Of a stretch of 9,303 nucleotides of DNA, positions 1-6,098 are shown piece after piece; positions within the stretch are counted from its first letter, which is position 1, and each line of letters starts with the position of its first letter. The stretch covers positions 1 to 9,303 of the forward strand of contig USMB01000049.1 in the NCBI GenBank assembly GCA_900555615.1, read 5' to 3'. Position numbers and translations under genes: made by a program. The notes beneath the pieces are model-generated. The model had not been told where the DNA came from and did no database searches. It worked only from the letters and a program-made list of their open reading frames with translations. This stretch comes from an uncultured Clostridium sp. (lineage in GTDB: Bacteria; Bacillota; Clostridia; TANB77; CAG-508).

Positions 1-304
1 CTAAGAATGTCATTAGATTTTCCCAGTCGTAAATACTTCTTGTTATTCTATCTAATTTTGAGCAACAATAGTATTTATCTTTTTTGACTTTATATCATTT
101 TTTAATCTTTCAAACTCTGGTCTATGATTACCAGTTTTAGCACTTATTCCAGCATCTGTATAATAGTCTATTATTTCATAACCTTTGAATTTGCAAAAAC
201 TCTCTAATCTTTCTTTCTGCTCTGGCAAACTAAATCCGTTCTCTTGCTTGATCTTCTGTTGATACTCTTAAATATAACCCACATTTTTTCTTTTCTTCGT
301 TCAA
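1..304 (-). pseudogene. Serine recombinase, N-terminal part, frameshifted and cut by the window edge
   Basis: This is the start of a resolvase/invertase-type serine recombinase, an enzyme that cuts and rejoins DNA at element ends through an active-site serine. Reading the minus strand from a TTG at 304-302, eight bases after a GGAGG, gives NEEKKKCGLYLRVSTEDQ, which contains the catalytic YLRVST block. It continues as ENGFSLPEQKERLESFCKF, then EIIDYYTDAGISAKTGN, RPEFERLKNDI and LDRITRSIYDWENLMTF. These pieces lie in three frames. About two bases are missing near 238-244, in a GAGA run, and one base near 55-62, in an AAAA run. The first shift leads to a stop within a few codons, so the gene as written is dead. 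The C-terminal DNA-binding part lies outside the window. Sequencing error is possible for either shift, but two independent shifts favour true decay. Confidence 0.85.
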
Positions 305-325
305 TTTTCAAACCTCCAATCTAAC

Positions 326-372
326 AAAAAAGAGACATCAAAGTACAATACGAGTACTACTGACATCTCTTA
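326..372 (-). terminator. Terminator-like hairpin in the recombinase leader (attenuator candidate)
   Basis: On the minus strand AAGAGATGTCAG pairs with a downstream TTTGATGTCTCTT, with GU wobbles and an inner GTAC/GTAC helix, and is followed by TTTTTTG. It ends about 20 bases before the GGAGG of the recombinase and lies downstream of a strong promoter, so it sits inside the 5' leader. That position fits an attenuator as well as a plain terminator for upstream transcription. Confidence 0.7.
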
Positions 373-468
373 AATCCATTTATCATAAACTAAAATACAA
401 TAATGCAATATAATATATTTTTTTCAAAGTACTCATAAACATATAGCTTTTGACGGACAGCTATACAT
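338..468 (-). promoter_or_regulatory. Leader with three chained mini-ORFs ahead of the recombinase
   Basis: Three tiny frames follow each other on the minus strand. MYSCPSKAICL occupies 468-433; MSTLKKIYYIALLYFSL (436-383) starts in an ATGA overlap with the first stop; MDLRDVSSTRIVL (379-338) runs into the first arm and loop of the terminator-like hairpin. An inverted repeat TATAGCT/AGCTATA (442-448 and 459-465) lies over the first frame. None has a good Shine-Dalgarno site. Leader peptides that couple ribosome movement to a terminator are known upstream of antibiotic resistance genes in Firmicutes. That this leader works that way is an inference. Confidence 0.45.
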
Positions 469-482
469 AATTTATTGTCTAT

Positions 483-510
483 ATTATATCACGATTTAAC
501 GAAATGTCAA
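483..510 (-). promoter_or_regulatory. Sigma-A-type promoter for the recombinase leader
   Basis: On the minus strand there is TTGACA (510-505), 16 bases, then TATAAT (488-483). Both hexamers match consensus exactly. Transcription would start near 476, giving a leader of about 170 bases before the recombinase TTG. Confidence 0.8.
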
Positions 511-521
511 ATATTTACAAT

Positions 522-803
522 TCATATATTTTTCAAATATTCTTCTAACTCTGATAACTTAATCTTTTTAGTCAAATTTGAAATATACACATCATTTGAA
601 TAGTTAAAAACTAAAAGAGTAATATTTTTAATAATCACTCTATGTGGTTCAATATATGTAAGATTAGATTTATCTAGTTTTCTAATACTACCATTGATAA
701 AAGTAGGAGTAACTTTTGAAAACTCACATATAAATTCAAGTCTTTGCTTTAGACTTTCCTCGAATTGTAATTCTTGCTTAATTATCTTCATTTCCAGCAC
801 CAT
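522..803 (-). CDS. Small hypothetical protein (93 aa, or 89 aa from the internal ATG)
   Basis: I do not recognise this protein. It is a soluble-looking polypeptide rich in Lys, Ile and Glu, with no signal peptide or membrane helix. The N-terminal third (KQELQFEESLKQRLEFICEF) looks helical, the middle (about residues 45-75) looks like alternating beta strands, and the C-terminus KLSELEEYLKNI looks helical. Two starts are possible. The ATG at 803 directly abuts the purine run AAGGAAGG, which is very tight. The ATG at 791 (MKIIKQEL) has that run about 12 bases upstream, which is a little long. The gene lies between the tRNA-Gly and the recombinase promoter, all on the minus strand. No clear own promoter is visible. 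It may be cargo of the decayed recombinase element or a chromosomal gene. Confidence 0.6.
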   Translation of the reverse strand: MVLEMKIIKQELQFEESLKQRLEFICEFSKVTPTFINGSIRKLDKSNLTYIEPHRVIIKNITLLVFNYSNDVYISNLTKKIKLSELEEYLKNI

Positions 804-841
804 CCTTCCTTTTTAGATTTAGGATGATTTTTTCGCAAAAG

Positions 842-872
842 AAAAAATCAACCATTTTACTGATTGATTTTC
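842..872 (-). terminator. Probable terminator downstream of tRNA-Gly
   Basis: On the minus strand AAAATCAA (871-864), a 12-base loop, then TTGATTTT (851-844) form a perfect 8-bp stem continuing into a run of T residues. It lies about 40 bases beyond the tRNA 3' end and before the small hypothetical gene. Confidence 0.65.
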
Positions 873-877
873 ATATC

Positions 878-904
878 TATCTGTTCTATTAGTTCGAACA
901 GATA
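878..904 (-). repeat. Perfect 9-bp inverted repeat just after the tRNA
   Basis: TATCTGTTC (878-886) and GAACAGATA (896-904) are perfectly complementary with a 9-base spacer. The hairpin starts six bases after the tRNA CCA end. It has no T-run of its own, so it may be a 3' processing or stabilising stem that works with the next terminator. It could also be a recombination-associated inverted repeat at the tRNA. Confidence 0.55.
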
Positions 905-909
905 CGTCG

Positions 910-984
<75 letters not shown>

Positions 985-992
985 ATATACAC

Positions 993-1021
993 ATTATAAA
1001 TAAATAAAATTTAATTGTCAA
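993..1021 (-). promoter_or_regulatory. Consensus promoter of tRNA-Gly
   Basis: On the minus strand there is TTGACA (1021-1016), exactly 17 bases, then TATAAT (998-993). This is a perfect housekeeping promoter, with the start point a few bases before the tRNA 5' end at 984. It shares the intergenic space with the divergent cysE. A plus-strand pair TTGTCA (1015-1020) and TATAAT (1039-1044) is also present, but it would start transcription at the cysE ribosome binding site. Confidence 0.88.
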
Positions 1022-1061
1022 TACAAAGCCATAATTCATATAATAAATCAGGAGAAATATT

Positions 1062-1574
1062 ATGAATTATATAAAAGAACAAATTGAATTAATAAAATCA
1101 AGAGACCCATCGATAAACAATTCACTAGAAGCTATGCTATGCCCCACTTTCAAGGCTTTACTATATTATAAAATCTCACATTATTTTTATATAAAAAAAC
1201 ATTTTCTAATAGCAAGATATATAAGTGAAAAAGCCAAAAGAAAAACTGGGATTGAAATTCATCCAGGTGCAACAATAGGAAAAGGATTATTCATTGACCA
1301 CGGCACTGGCGTAGTTATAGGAGAAACTGCAATAATTGGAAACAATGCAACACTATTTCATGGTGTAACTCTAGGCGGGACTGGCAAAGAAAAAGGCAAA
1401 AGACATCCAACTATTGGCAACAATGTTTTTATTGGTTCTGGTGCTAAAATTCTTGGAAATATTATTATAGGAGATAATGTAAAAATCGGTGCAAATGCTG
1501 TTATCCTAAAAAATGTCCCTTCAAATGTAACAATAGTAGGAGTTCCTGGCAAAATCGTTAAAGTTTTACCATAA
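1062..1574 (+). CDS. cysE: Serine O-acetyltransferase, short form
   Basis: This cytoplasmic enzyme transfers acetyl from acetyl-CoA to L-serine, giving O-acetylserine, the first step of cysteine synthesis. A short helical N-terminus (residues 1-62) is followed by a left-handed parallel beta helix built from hexapeptide repeats (about 63-165). The active-site block GIEIHPGATIGKG...IDHGTGVVIGET is present. His80 corresponds to the catalytic His of E. coli CysE, and Glu65 stands where E. coli has Asp, as is common in Gram-positive versions. The GGTGKEKGKRHP segment (105-116) and the C-terminal GVPGKIVK are typical. At 170 residues it is the short form lacking most of the N-terminal domain of enterobacterial CysE. 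The ATG is preceded by AGGAGA at a 6-base spacing. No T-box leader fits in the 77 bases before it. Its partner cysK is not in the window. Confidence 0.95.
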   Translation: MNYIKEQIELIKSRDPSINNSLEAMLCPTFKALLYYKISHYFYIKKHFLIARYISEKAKRKTGIEIHPGATIGKGLFIDHGTGVVIGETAIIGNNATLFHGVTLGGTGKEKGKRHPTIGNNVFIGSGAKILGNIIIGDNVKIGANAVILKNVPSNVTIVGVPGKIVKVLP

Positions 1575-1590
1575 ACTCCTACTTCTTTTA
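1535..1590 (+). terminator. cysE terminator overlapping its stop codon
   Basis: AGTAGGAGTT (1535-1544) pairs perfectly with AACTCCTACT (1574-1583). Inside it GGCAAAA and TTTTACC make a second, imperfect stem, giving one long interrupted hairpin followed by TCTTTTAT. The 5' arm lies within the last codons of cysE and the stop codon lies at the base of the loop. The convergent amylase gene ends 15 bases further on. Confidence 0.7.
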
Positions 1591-1597
1591 TATCATT

Positions 1598-3040
1598 TTA
1601 CTTTTTAACCCAAACCGAAACACTTCCACCATCACAATAGAAAATTCCATTTCCATCTTTATCTACATATACAGTCTCTTTTACATGTCCTGTATAATCA
1701 TAAAATACTGAATCAGCAAGTCTAGGTCCAACATTTATTGTCTTTCCTCCTCCAGGTCCATCACTCATAATTGCAACAAGCCCTGAATTTTCGTGCTCAT
1801 CATCACCTGTTCTTACAAATGCTATAATATCATGATGATCAAAATAATCTTTTTGCTCACCATAAGCATAATTTTTTCTTAGTCTCATCATATTTTCTAA
1901 CATATCTTTTTTGCCTTCAATATTTTGTGATGGAATTCCATAATAATCTCCATAAAATATACATGGCAAACCATCTTTTCTTAATAAGATAAGTGCATAT
2001 GCTAATGGCTTAAACCAGTCTGGAATCCAAGAAAATAATGCTTGACCAGGCTCTGTATCATGATTATCTACAAATGTTACTGCTAAACTTGGCATTTCTT
2101 TTACTAATGTATTTTCAAATATTCTTCCCATATCATAATTTCCATGAGAATTTGCAGCTTCATATAAATTATAATGTAATGGAACATCAAATAATGGAAT
2201 CGTTGAATTGGTTTTATCTATATACCATTTTAATATGTCTAAATTTCTATTCCAATATTCTCCAACACATTTCAAATCTGGTCTTGCTTCTTTCATTTTT
2301 CTGATGAACTCTGCCATAAAATCAGATTTGATATGTTTTACTGCATCTAACCTAAATGAATCAACTCCTGTAAGCTCTAAATACCATCTTCCCCATTTTT
2401 CTAATTCTTCTACAACAATTGGATTGTTAAAATCTATATCTGCTCCCATTAAATAATCATAATTTCCATTTTCTTGGTCTACATTTTGGTCCCAATGTTT
2501 TCCACTAAATCTAAAGATTCCATTCTTTCTTCCACTTTCGTCCCAATCTGTTCCATTAAAATGTTTATAATTCCATTTAAAATCAGAATATTTATTATTT
2601 CTAGCAGTAAAATTATACTTAGTCCATGCTGTAATTTTTTTAGGCAATGTTGTATCTTTTGTTCTATCTGTGCGCTCTTCCTCACTTGCATATACTGTTT
2701 CTGCTTCATCTGCTCCTATTTTGTGGTTTAACACAATATCTGCATATACTTTAATATTATTTTCATGTAAATCTTTTATTGCTTGTATATATTCATCTTT
2801 TGTACCATATTTTGTTTCTATACTACCCTTTTGGTCAAATTCTCCCAAATCATATAAATCATAGGCTGAATAACCTGCATCAAATTTTCCTCCAGCACCT
2901 TTGTATGCCGGTGGTAACCATACATCTGTTATACCTATTTCTTTTAATTTTCCAGCTTCTCTTGATACCTGTTGCCATAACTTATCTTCTGGTTTCAAAT
3001 ACCATTCAAAGTATTGCATTAGTATTCTATTTTCCTTCAT
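1598..3040 (-). CDS. Cytoplasmic alpha-amylase, GH13 family
   Basis: A 480-residue glucan 1,4-alpha-glucosidic bond hydrolase of the GH13_5 type, likely acting on maltodextrins or stored glucan inside the cell because no signal peptide is present. The protein opens with MQYFEWY, as in AmyS/MalS-type enzymes. The conserved regions are in order: DIVLNH (101-106), GVDSFRLDAVKH with nucleophile Asp232 and Arg230, GEYW with acid/base Glu261, and FVDNHDT with Asp328. A C-terminal beta domain ends in SVSVWVKK. I chose the ATG at 3040, preceded by AAAGGA nine to eleven bases away. An in-frame start at 3139 would add 33 residues, but the promoter lies inside that extension, so it is unlikely. The gene is convergent with cysE and divergent from the ABC ATPase remnant at 3129, which fits a maltodextrin-use locus. 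Confidence 0.95.
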   Translation of the reverse strand: MKENRILMQYFEWYLKPEDKLWQQVSREAGKLKEIGITDVWLPPAYKGAGGKFDAGYSAYDLYDLGEFDQKGSIETKYGTKDEYIQAIKDLHENNIKVYADIVLNHKIGADEAETVYASEEERTDRTKDTTLPKKITAWTKYNFTARNNKYSDFKWNYKHFNGTDWDESGRKNGIFRFSGKHWDQNVDQENGNYDYLMGADIDFNNPIVVEELEKWGRWYLELTGVDSFRLDAVKHIKSDFMAEFIRKMKEARPDLKCVGEYWNRNLDILKWYIDKTNSTIPLFDVPLHYNLYEAANSHGNYDMGRIFENTLVKEMPSLAVTFVDNHDTEPGQALFSWIPDWFKPLAYALILLRKDGLPCIFYGDYYGIPSQNIEGKKDMLENMMRLRKNYAYGEQKDYFDHHDIIAFVRTGDDEHENSGLVAIMSDGPGGGKTINVGPRLADSVFYDYTGHVKETVYVDKDGNGIFYCDGGSVSVWVKK

Positions 3041-3062
3041 TTGTATCTTTCCTTTCGAATGT

Positions 3063-3091
3063 ATATTATCATAGTTTTCACTATTTTTCAA
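3063..3091 (-). promoter_or_regulatory. Promoter of the alpha-amylase
   Basis: On the minus strand there is TTGAAA (3091-3086), 17 bases, then TAATAT (3068-3063). The predicted start near 3056 gives a 15-base leader holding the AAAGGA ribosome binding site, which supports the ATG at 3040. Confidence 0.7.
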
Positions 3092-3128
3092 GTATAACAT
3101 ATAATGATAATAAAGAGGTGCAAACAGG

Positions 3129-3182
3129 ATGGCAGACATAAAATTAAGTAATATTACTAATGTAGTAATGAGAACTATTTAA
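3129..3182 (+). pseudogene. 5' remnant of a UgpC/MsmK-like ABC transporter ATPase
   Basis: ATG GCA GAC begins a frame with a good ribosome binding site, AGAGGTG, nine bases upstream, yet it ends at TAA after 17 codons. The peptide begins MADIKLSNIT, which resembles the N-terminus of the shared sugar-importer ATPases (MsmK/UgpC) and diverges after about ten residues. Such ATPases energise maltodextrin importers, which fits the divergent cytoplasmic amylase. I read this as the beginning of a host gene cut by an insertion, with the break around 3158-3175. Ten residues is a short match, so it could also be a chance reading frame. Confidence 0.45.
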
Positions 3183-3241
3183 AAGCTATAAATAAAATAT
3201 TTGAAGATTTACAAAGAAACTTAATTGACCTACAACAAGAG

Positions 3242-3892
3242 TTGATAAAAGCTGTTACATATATTTATAATTTAGATAATAATAAAGCATTAGATAAGTA
3301 TACATATTCTGAAAGATTTGCTGTTTACTTAATAAAGAGAATGGGAAAATTGTATTCATACTATAAAAATGACTATATTATGAGAGATAGCTATTCAAGA
3401 AAATATGATGAATTTTCAAATAATAGTGAATATGAAATACTTGAATCATTACATACTAAAAATATGTTACTTTCAATGAGTGATACACATAAAAGTAATG
3501 ATTTATCAAGTATTTGTTATGCTATACTTGAAGAACTTTCTAAAACACCTAATTACCCAATTAAGAAATGCCAAAATTGTGGAATGTACTTTATTCCAAC
3601 ATCAAAAGTAGATGAAATTTATTGTGATTACCCAAAAGAAAATGGGAAAACTTGTAGAGATTTAGGTGCTTTCCAATCTTATACTGAAAGATTAAAAAAT
3701 AATAAGGCTATGGGCGAATATAGACGAACATATCAACAAAAATTTATGCAAGTTAGAAAAGATAAAAATAACACTAAACTATCTAAAGACTTTGAAACCT
3801 GGAAGAAAAAAGCTAAAGAAAAAATTAATGATATGAAAAAAGGTAAACTTACTGAAGATGAAGTTTATGAGTGGGTTTTGAAAAATAAATAA
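3242..3892 (+). CDS. Zinc-ribbon protein resembling DUF6076, 5' end missing
   Basis: The product has a helical N-terminal part and a four-cysteine metal site. Numbered from the TTG at 3242, the cysteines are CQNC (110 and 113), YC (128) and TC (138), within KKCQNCGMYFIPTSKVDEIYCD. The tail is basic and helical, ending in a W-containing TEDEVYEWVLKNK segment. This layout resembles the DUF6076 family of clostridial elements and more loosely the CGNR zinc fingers, so nucleic-acid binding is a guess. The start is unsatisfactory. TTG 3242 has no ribosome binding site, and the frame stays open back to 3161 with protein-like sequence (NYLKAINKIFEDLQRNLIDL). I therefore infer that the true N-terminus was lost at the junction with the ATPase remnant, and the gene may be silent. 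A strong terminator follows. Confidence 0.65.
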   Translation: MIKAVTYIYNLDNNKALDKYTYSERFAVYLIKRMGKLYSYYKNDYIMRDSYSRKYDEFSNNSEYEILESLHTKNMLLSMSDTHKSNDLSSICYAILEELSKTPNYPIKKCQNCGMYFIPTSKVDEIYCDYPKENGKTCRDLGAFQSYTERLKNNKAMGEYRRTYQQKFMQVRKDKNNTKLSKDFETWKKKAKEKINDMKKGKLTEDEVYEWVLKNK

Positions 3893-3897
3893 TCATT

Positions 3898-3936
3898 AAA
3901 GGATTTTGAAAATAAATATCTCAAAATCCTTTTTAT
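3898..3936 (+). terminator. Strong intrinsic terminator between convergent genes
   Basis: AAAGGATTTTGA (3898-3909), an 11-base loop, and TCAAAATCCTTT (3921-3932) form a perfect 12-bp stem running into TTTTT. It serves the zinc-ribbon gene and probably also the minus-strand operon ending at 3947, though the T-run on that strand is short. Confidence 0.88.
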
Positions 3937-3946
3937 AATATACATT

Positions 3947-4300
3947 TTAGGCTAATTCGTATATAATTTTATTAATTACAAAGTATAATATTGCAGTTAT
4001 AGCAATAATTCCTATTGTTACTAATATTTTCTTCTTTTTACTACTTTTACTCTTCTTAAAATAAATTATCAGTCCTATCAATAATGCTATAGGAATTATA
4101 AAAGTTCTTGCTATTCTCCAAATTATAGTTACTGTACTTGGTCTAGCAACACCATATAATGAAACTGGTGGCGGTCCATATAAATCTTGTATATCTAATG
4201 CACTTGGATTTATAGCTGCGAAAATTTTATTTGGAAAAGATATAATTGCTAAAACTATTGCAACTATCACTTTTTTTACTTTTGAAATAAACCTCTTCAT
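3947..4300 (-). CDS. Small signal-peptide protein with two YG motifs and two membrane helices (117 aa)
   Basis: Last gene of the sigma/radical SAM operon. A signal peptide (residues 1-28) ends in NKIFA. The exposed segment (about 29-65) contains LYGPPPVSLYGVARP, that is, two Tyr-Gly motifs at 41-42 and 49-50, each followed by proline. A membrane helix (about 67-81), a basic loop FKKSKSSKKKK and a second membrane helix (about 92-109) complete it. The design and the KKSKSS loop are shared with the neighbouring 113-residue protein, and more loosely with the 103-residue one, so they are paralogues. I infer that the exposed YG-P segment is the target of the radical SAM enzyme. The ATG has AGGAGG at a 5-base spacing and follows the previous gene by 10 bases. 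I know no characterised homologue. Confidence 0.85.
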   Translation of the reverse strand: MKRFISKVKKVIVAIVLAIISFPNKIFAAINPSALDIQDLYGPPPVSLYGVARPSTVTIIWRIARTFIIPIALLIGLIIYFKKSKSSKKKKILVTIGIIAITAILYFVINKIIYELA

Positions 4301-4310
4301 ATGTTCCTCC

Positions 4311-4652
4311 TTATATTACATTATTTATTATATAACTAATTATAAAATATAGAGCTAAAGCAATAGCAATCGAAATTATAACTGTTATTATTTTTCTTTT
4401 TTGGCTACTCTTACTTTTCTTTAAATAAATTACTATTCCAATTATCAAAGCAAGTGGTATTACTGCTATTCTGCAAATATTTAATATGTTTTTTAATATT
4501 AGTGATTCTGGCTCTGGATTTGGTTCTGGCATACCATATAAAATTGGTGTTCTATCAAAATCAATACCGACTGCAAATACTTTTGTTGGTATTGTTAATA
4601 GAAATGCTCCAAGTCCTATTAAACCTTTTTTTATTCTTTCAACTATTTTCAT
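4311..4652 (-). CDS. Small signal-peptide protein with YGMPEP motif and two membrane helices (113 aa)
   Basis: Paralogue of the 117-residue product that follows it. The signal peptide ends at TKVFA (residue 27). The exposed segment GIDFDRTPILYGMPEPNPEPE has a Tyr-Gly at 39-40 and a proline-rich stretch after it. A first membrane helix lies at about 64-77, the basic loop is LKKSKSSQKRK, and a second helix lies at about 88-108. Start ATG with an excellent GGAGG at a 5-base spacing. It starts 9 bases after the radical SAM stop, so the two are almost surely cotranscribed and possibly translationally linked. The likely role is substrate or partner of that enzyme at the cell surface (inference). 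Confidence 0.85.
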   Translation of the reverse strand: MKIVERIKKGLIGLGAFLLTIPTKVFAVGIDFDRTPILYGMPEPNPEPESLILKNILNICRIAVIPLALIIGIVIYLKKSKSSQKRKIITVIISIAIALALYFIISYIINNVI

Positions 4653-4661
4653 AAGTACCTC

Positions 4662-5750
4662 CTACTTCTCATTAATCATATTATAAGTACATTTATTTTG
4701 CTCGTTATCAGTAAAATTCCAAGTGTGAAAAGCACCACCTAAACAATATTCCCATTGTTCACATTTGCCACATTCTTCGCATTTTGTTCTGTCTTTATTT
4801 CTAAACTCTCTATACTTGTTATCCCATACATCTTTAAAATTATCTGTTCTGATATTTCCTTGTATGAATCTTTTTATTCTAGGTACGTTTGGGCAAACAA
4901 ATAAATCACCATTGTATAAAATACTTGCAACATTTATTCCAGTTCTACAATAAAAATAATGTTTTCTAACTTCCTTCTCATAATCTAACCCTAAAAATCC
5001 AGGGCAACCATATGTAAGTTCTAGTCTTTTATCATTTTTCTTTGATTTAATAAAATCAAGTAATTGTCTTATTTCTTTTCCATTAAGCAATAAATCATTA
5101 TTTTCATTCGCTCTACCTATTGGATCCATTGAAACCAATCTCCACGAGTCCAACCCTAAATCTAACATTACATTGTATAGTTCATCTAATTGATTTATAT
5201 TTTCTTTATGAAATACTGTAGTAACTTGAAGATGTTTTACAAAATCTGCCTCTTTTAATTTCTTTATATTATTAGTTATTATCTTATATGAACCAGGAAC
5301 TCCTCTAAATGTATCGTGCGTTTTCTCTAATCCATCAATACTTATAGAAATTGTTTCCATATTAGCTTTTCTTAATTTCTGGATATTTTCATCATTTAAT
5401 AAAATGCCATTTGTAGTCATTCCCCAATGAAAACCTAGCTCATTTGTTGCATATTCCATTACTTCGCACAAATCTTGTCTAACCAAAGGTTCTCCACCTG
5501 TAACATTTATTAATATTTTACTCGCATCCATATCATTTGCTATTTGTTTAAAAGCTGATTTAATTTCCTCTGTTGTCAATTCTCCATCATATTTTTTCTT
5601 TTCAGCACTACTTCCACAATGCTTACATTTAGCATTACAAGTTAAAGTGCATTCCCAGAATAAATCAATTAATGTATGTTTTTCTCTTTCTTGTTCTTTA
5701 TAATTTTTCATTAAAGTTAATTCGCCTAATTTATATATCTTTTTTAACAT
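4662..5750 (-). CDS. Radical SAM/SPASM peptide- or protein-modifying enzyme
   Basis: A 362-residue cytoplasmic iron-sulfur enzyme. The radical SAM cluster motif CNAKCKHC (Cys38, Cys42, Cys45) is followed by the GGEP SAM-binding motif (85-88). The C-terminal SPASM region supplies auxiliary-cluster cysteines at about 249, 268, 286, 324, 327, 330, 336 and 354. The stretch FWECTLTCNAKCKHCGSSAE is close in style to the enzymes of the Bacteroidetes rSAM/lipoprotein systems. SPASM enzymes usually install crosslinks or other changes on small peptide substrates. The tight packing with three paralogous YG-motif proteins, one upstream and two downstream, makes those the likely substrates. The ATG has GGTGG seven bases upstream; an in-frame ATG at codon 14 has none. 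No export or immunity gene is present, so a classical secreted RiPP pathway is not evident. Confidence 0.93.
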   Translation of the reverse strand: MLKKIYKLGELTLMKNYKEQEREKHTLIDLFWECTLTCNAKCKHCGSSAEKKKYDGELTTEEIKSAFKQIANDMDASKILINVTGGEPLVRQDLCEVMEYATNELGFHWGMTTNGILLNDENIQKLRKANMETISISIDGLEKTHDTFRGVPGSYKIITNNIKKLKEADFVKHLQVTTVFHKENINQLDELYNVMLDLGLDSWRLVSMDPIGRANENNDLLLNGKEIRQLLDFIKSKKNDKRLELTYGCPGFLGLDYEKEVRKHYFYCRTGINVASILYNGDLFVCPNVPRIKRFIQGNIRTDNFKDVWDNKYREFRNKDRTKCEECGKCEQWEYCLGGAFHTWNFTDNEQNKCTYNMINEK

Positions 5751-5765
5751 TCTTATTCCACCTTA

Positions 5766-6077
5766 TTAAAAAACATTTTTTATTAATATTCTAATTAGTA
5801 TATAAGCTAAAACAACTCCTATACTTATAATTGTTTTTTTCAAAATACCGCCTGTACTTTTTATTAAAAATACTATTAATCCAATTAGCATTATTACTGG
5901 TACTATTATTGTTAAAGCAATATTCTGTGAAGTCGAAGTTTCTCTAACAGGTTCAAAAACTCCATAATCACATACTGTTTCCATTTGTACATTTACTGCA
6001 TATGCTTTTACAACTAATGTTTTTAAAGCTATAAAACCAGCCGTTAAAACTTTTCCTATTTTTTTTAATATTTTCAT
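5766..6077 (-). CDS. Small signal-peptide protein with YGVFEP motif and two membrane helices (103 aa)
   Basis: Third and most divergent member of the paralogous set, placed before the radical SAM gene. The signal peptide ends at VKAYA (residue 27). The exposed segment VNVQMETVCDYGVFEPVRET contains Tyr-Gly at 38-39, preceded by a Cys at 36 that the other two lack. A first membrane helix lies at about 53-71, the loop is IKSTGGILKK, and a second helix lies at about 82-99. The start is uncertain. The ATG at 6077 gives a good signal peptide, but GAGGGAG is about 12 bases upstream. A TTG at 6089 would add four residues and abut that site. The gene starts just after the sigma factor stop at 6099, so it is in the same transcript. 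Confidence 0.82.
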   Translation of the reverse strand: MKILKKIGKVLTAGFIALKTLVVKAYAVNVQMETVCDYGVFEPVRETSTSQNIALTIIVPVIMLIGLIVFLIKSTGGILKKTIISIGVVLAYILIRILIKNVF

Positions 6078-6098
6078 AGATAAAATCAACTCCCTCTA

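Noticed and set aside
985..1061. T-box or other riboswitch controlling cysE
   Set aside because: Only 77 bases separate the divergent genes, too few for a T-box, and no specifier or T-box sequence is visible.
1358..1552. Minus-strand open frame of 64 codons inside cysE
   Set aside because: It is antisense to the conserved hexapeptide-repeat region of cysE, which explains its Pro-rich composition.
3041..3139. 33-residue N-terminal extension of the amylase
   Set aside because: The extension contains the likely promoter, resembles no part of GH13 enzymes, and a ribosome binding site precedes the ATG at 3040.
2038..3141. Several open frames on both strands inside the amylase gene
   Set aside because: They overlap a full-length GH13 enzyme with all catalytic residues, lack ribosome binding sites and have low-complexity composition.
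4454..4953. Plus-strand open frames opposite the 113-aa protein and the radical SAM gene
   Set aside because: They are antisense shadows without ribosome binding sites and the minus-strand genes are well supported.
3947..6077. The small proteins as phage holins or bacteriocins with immunity
   Set aside because: They have a cleavable-type signal peptide plus two helices and share a YG-P motif beside a radical SAM gene. No lysin, ABC exporter or peptidase is present, so holin or bacteriocin roles have less support.
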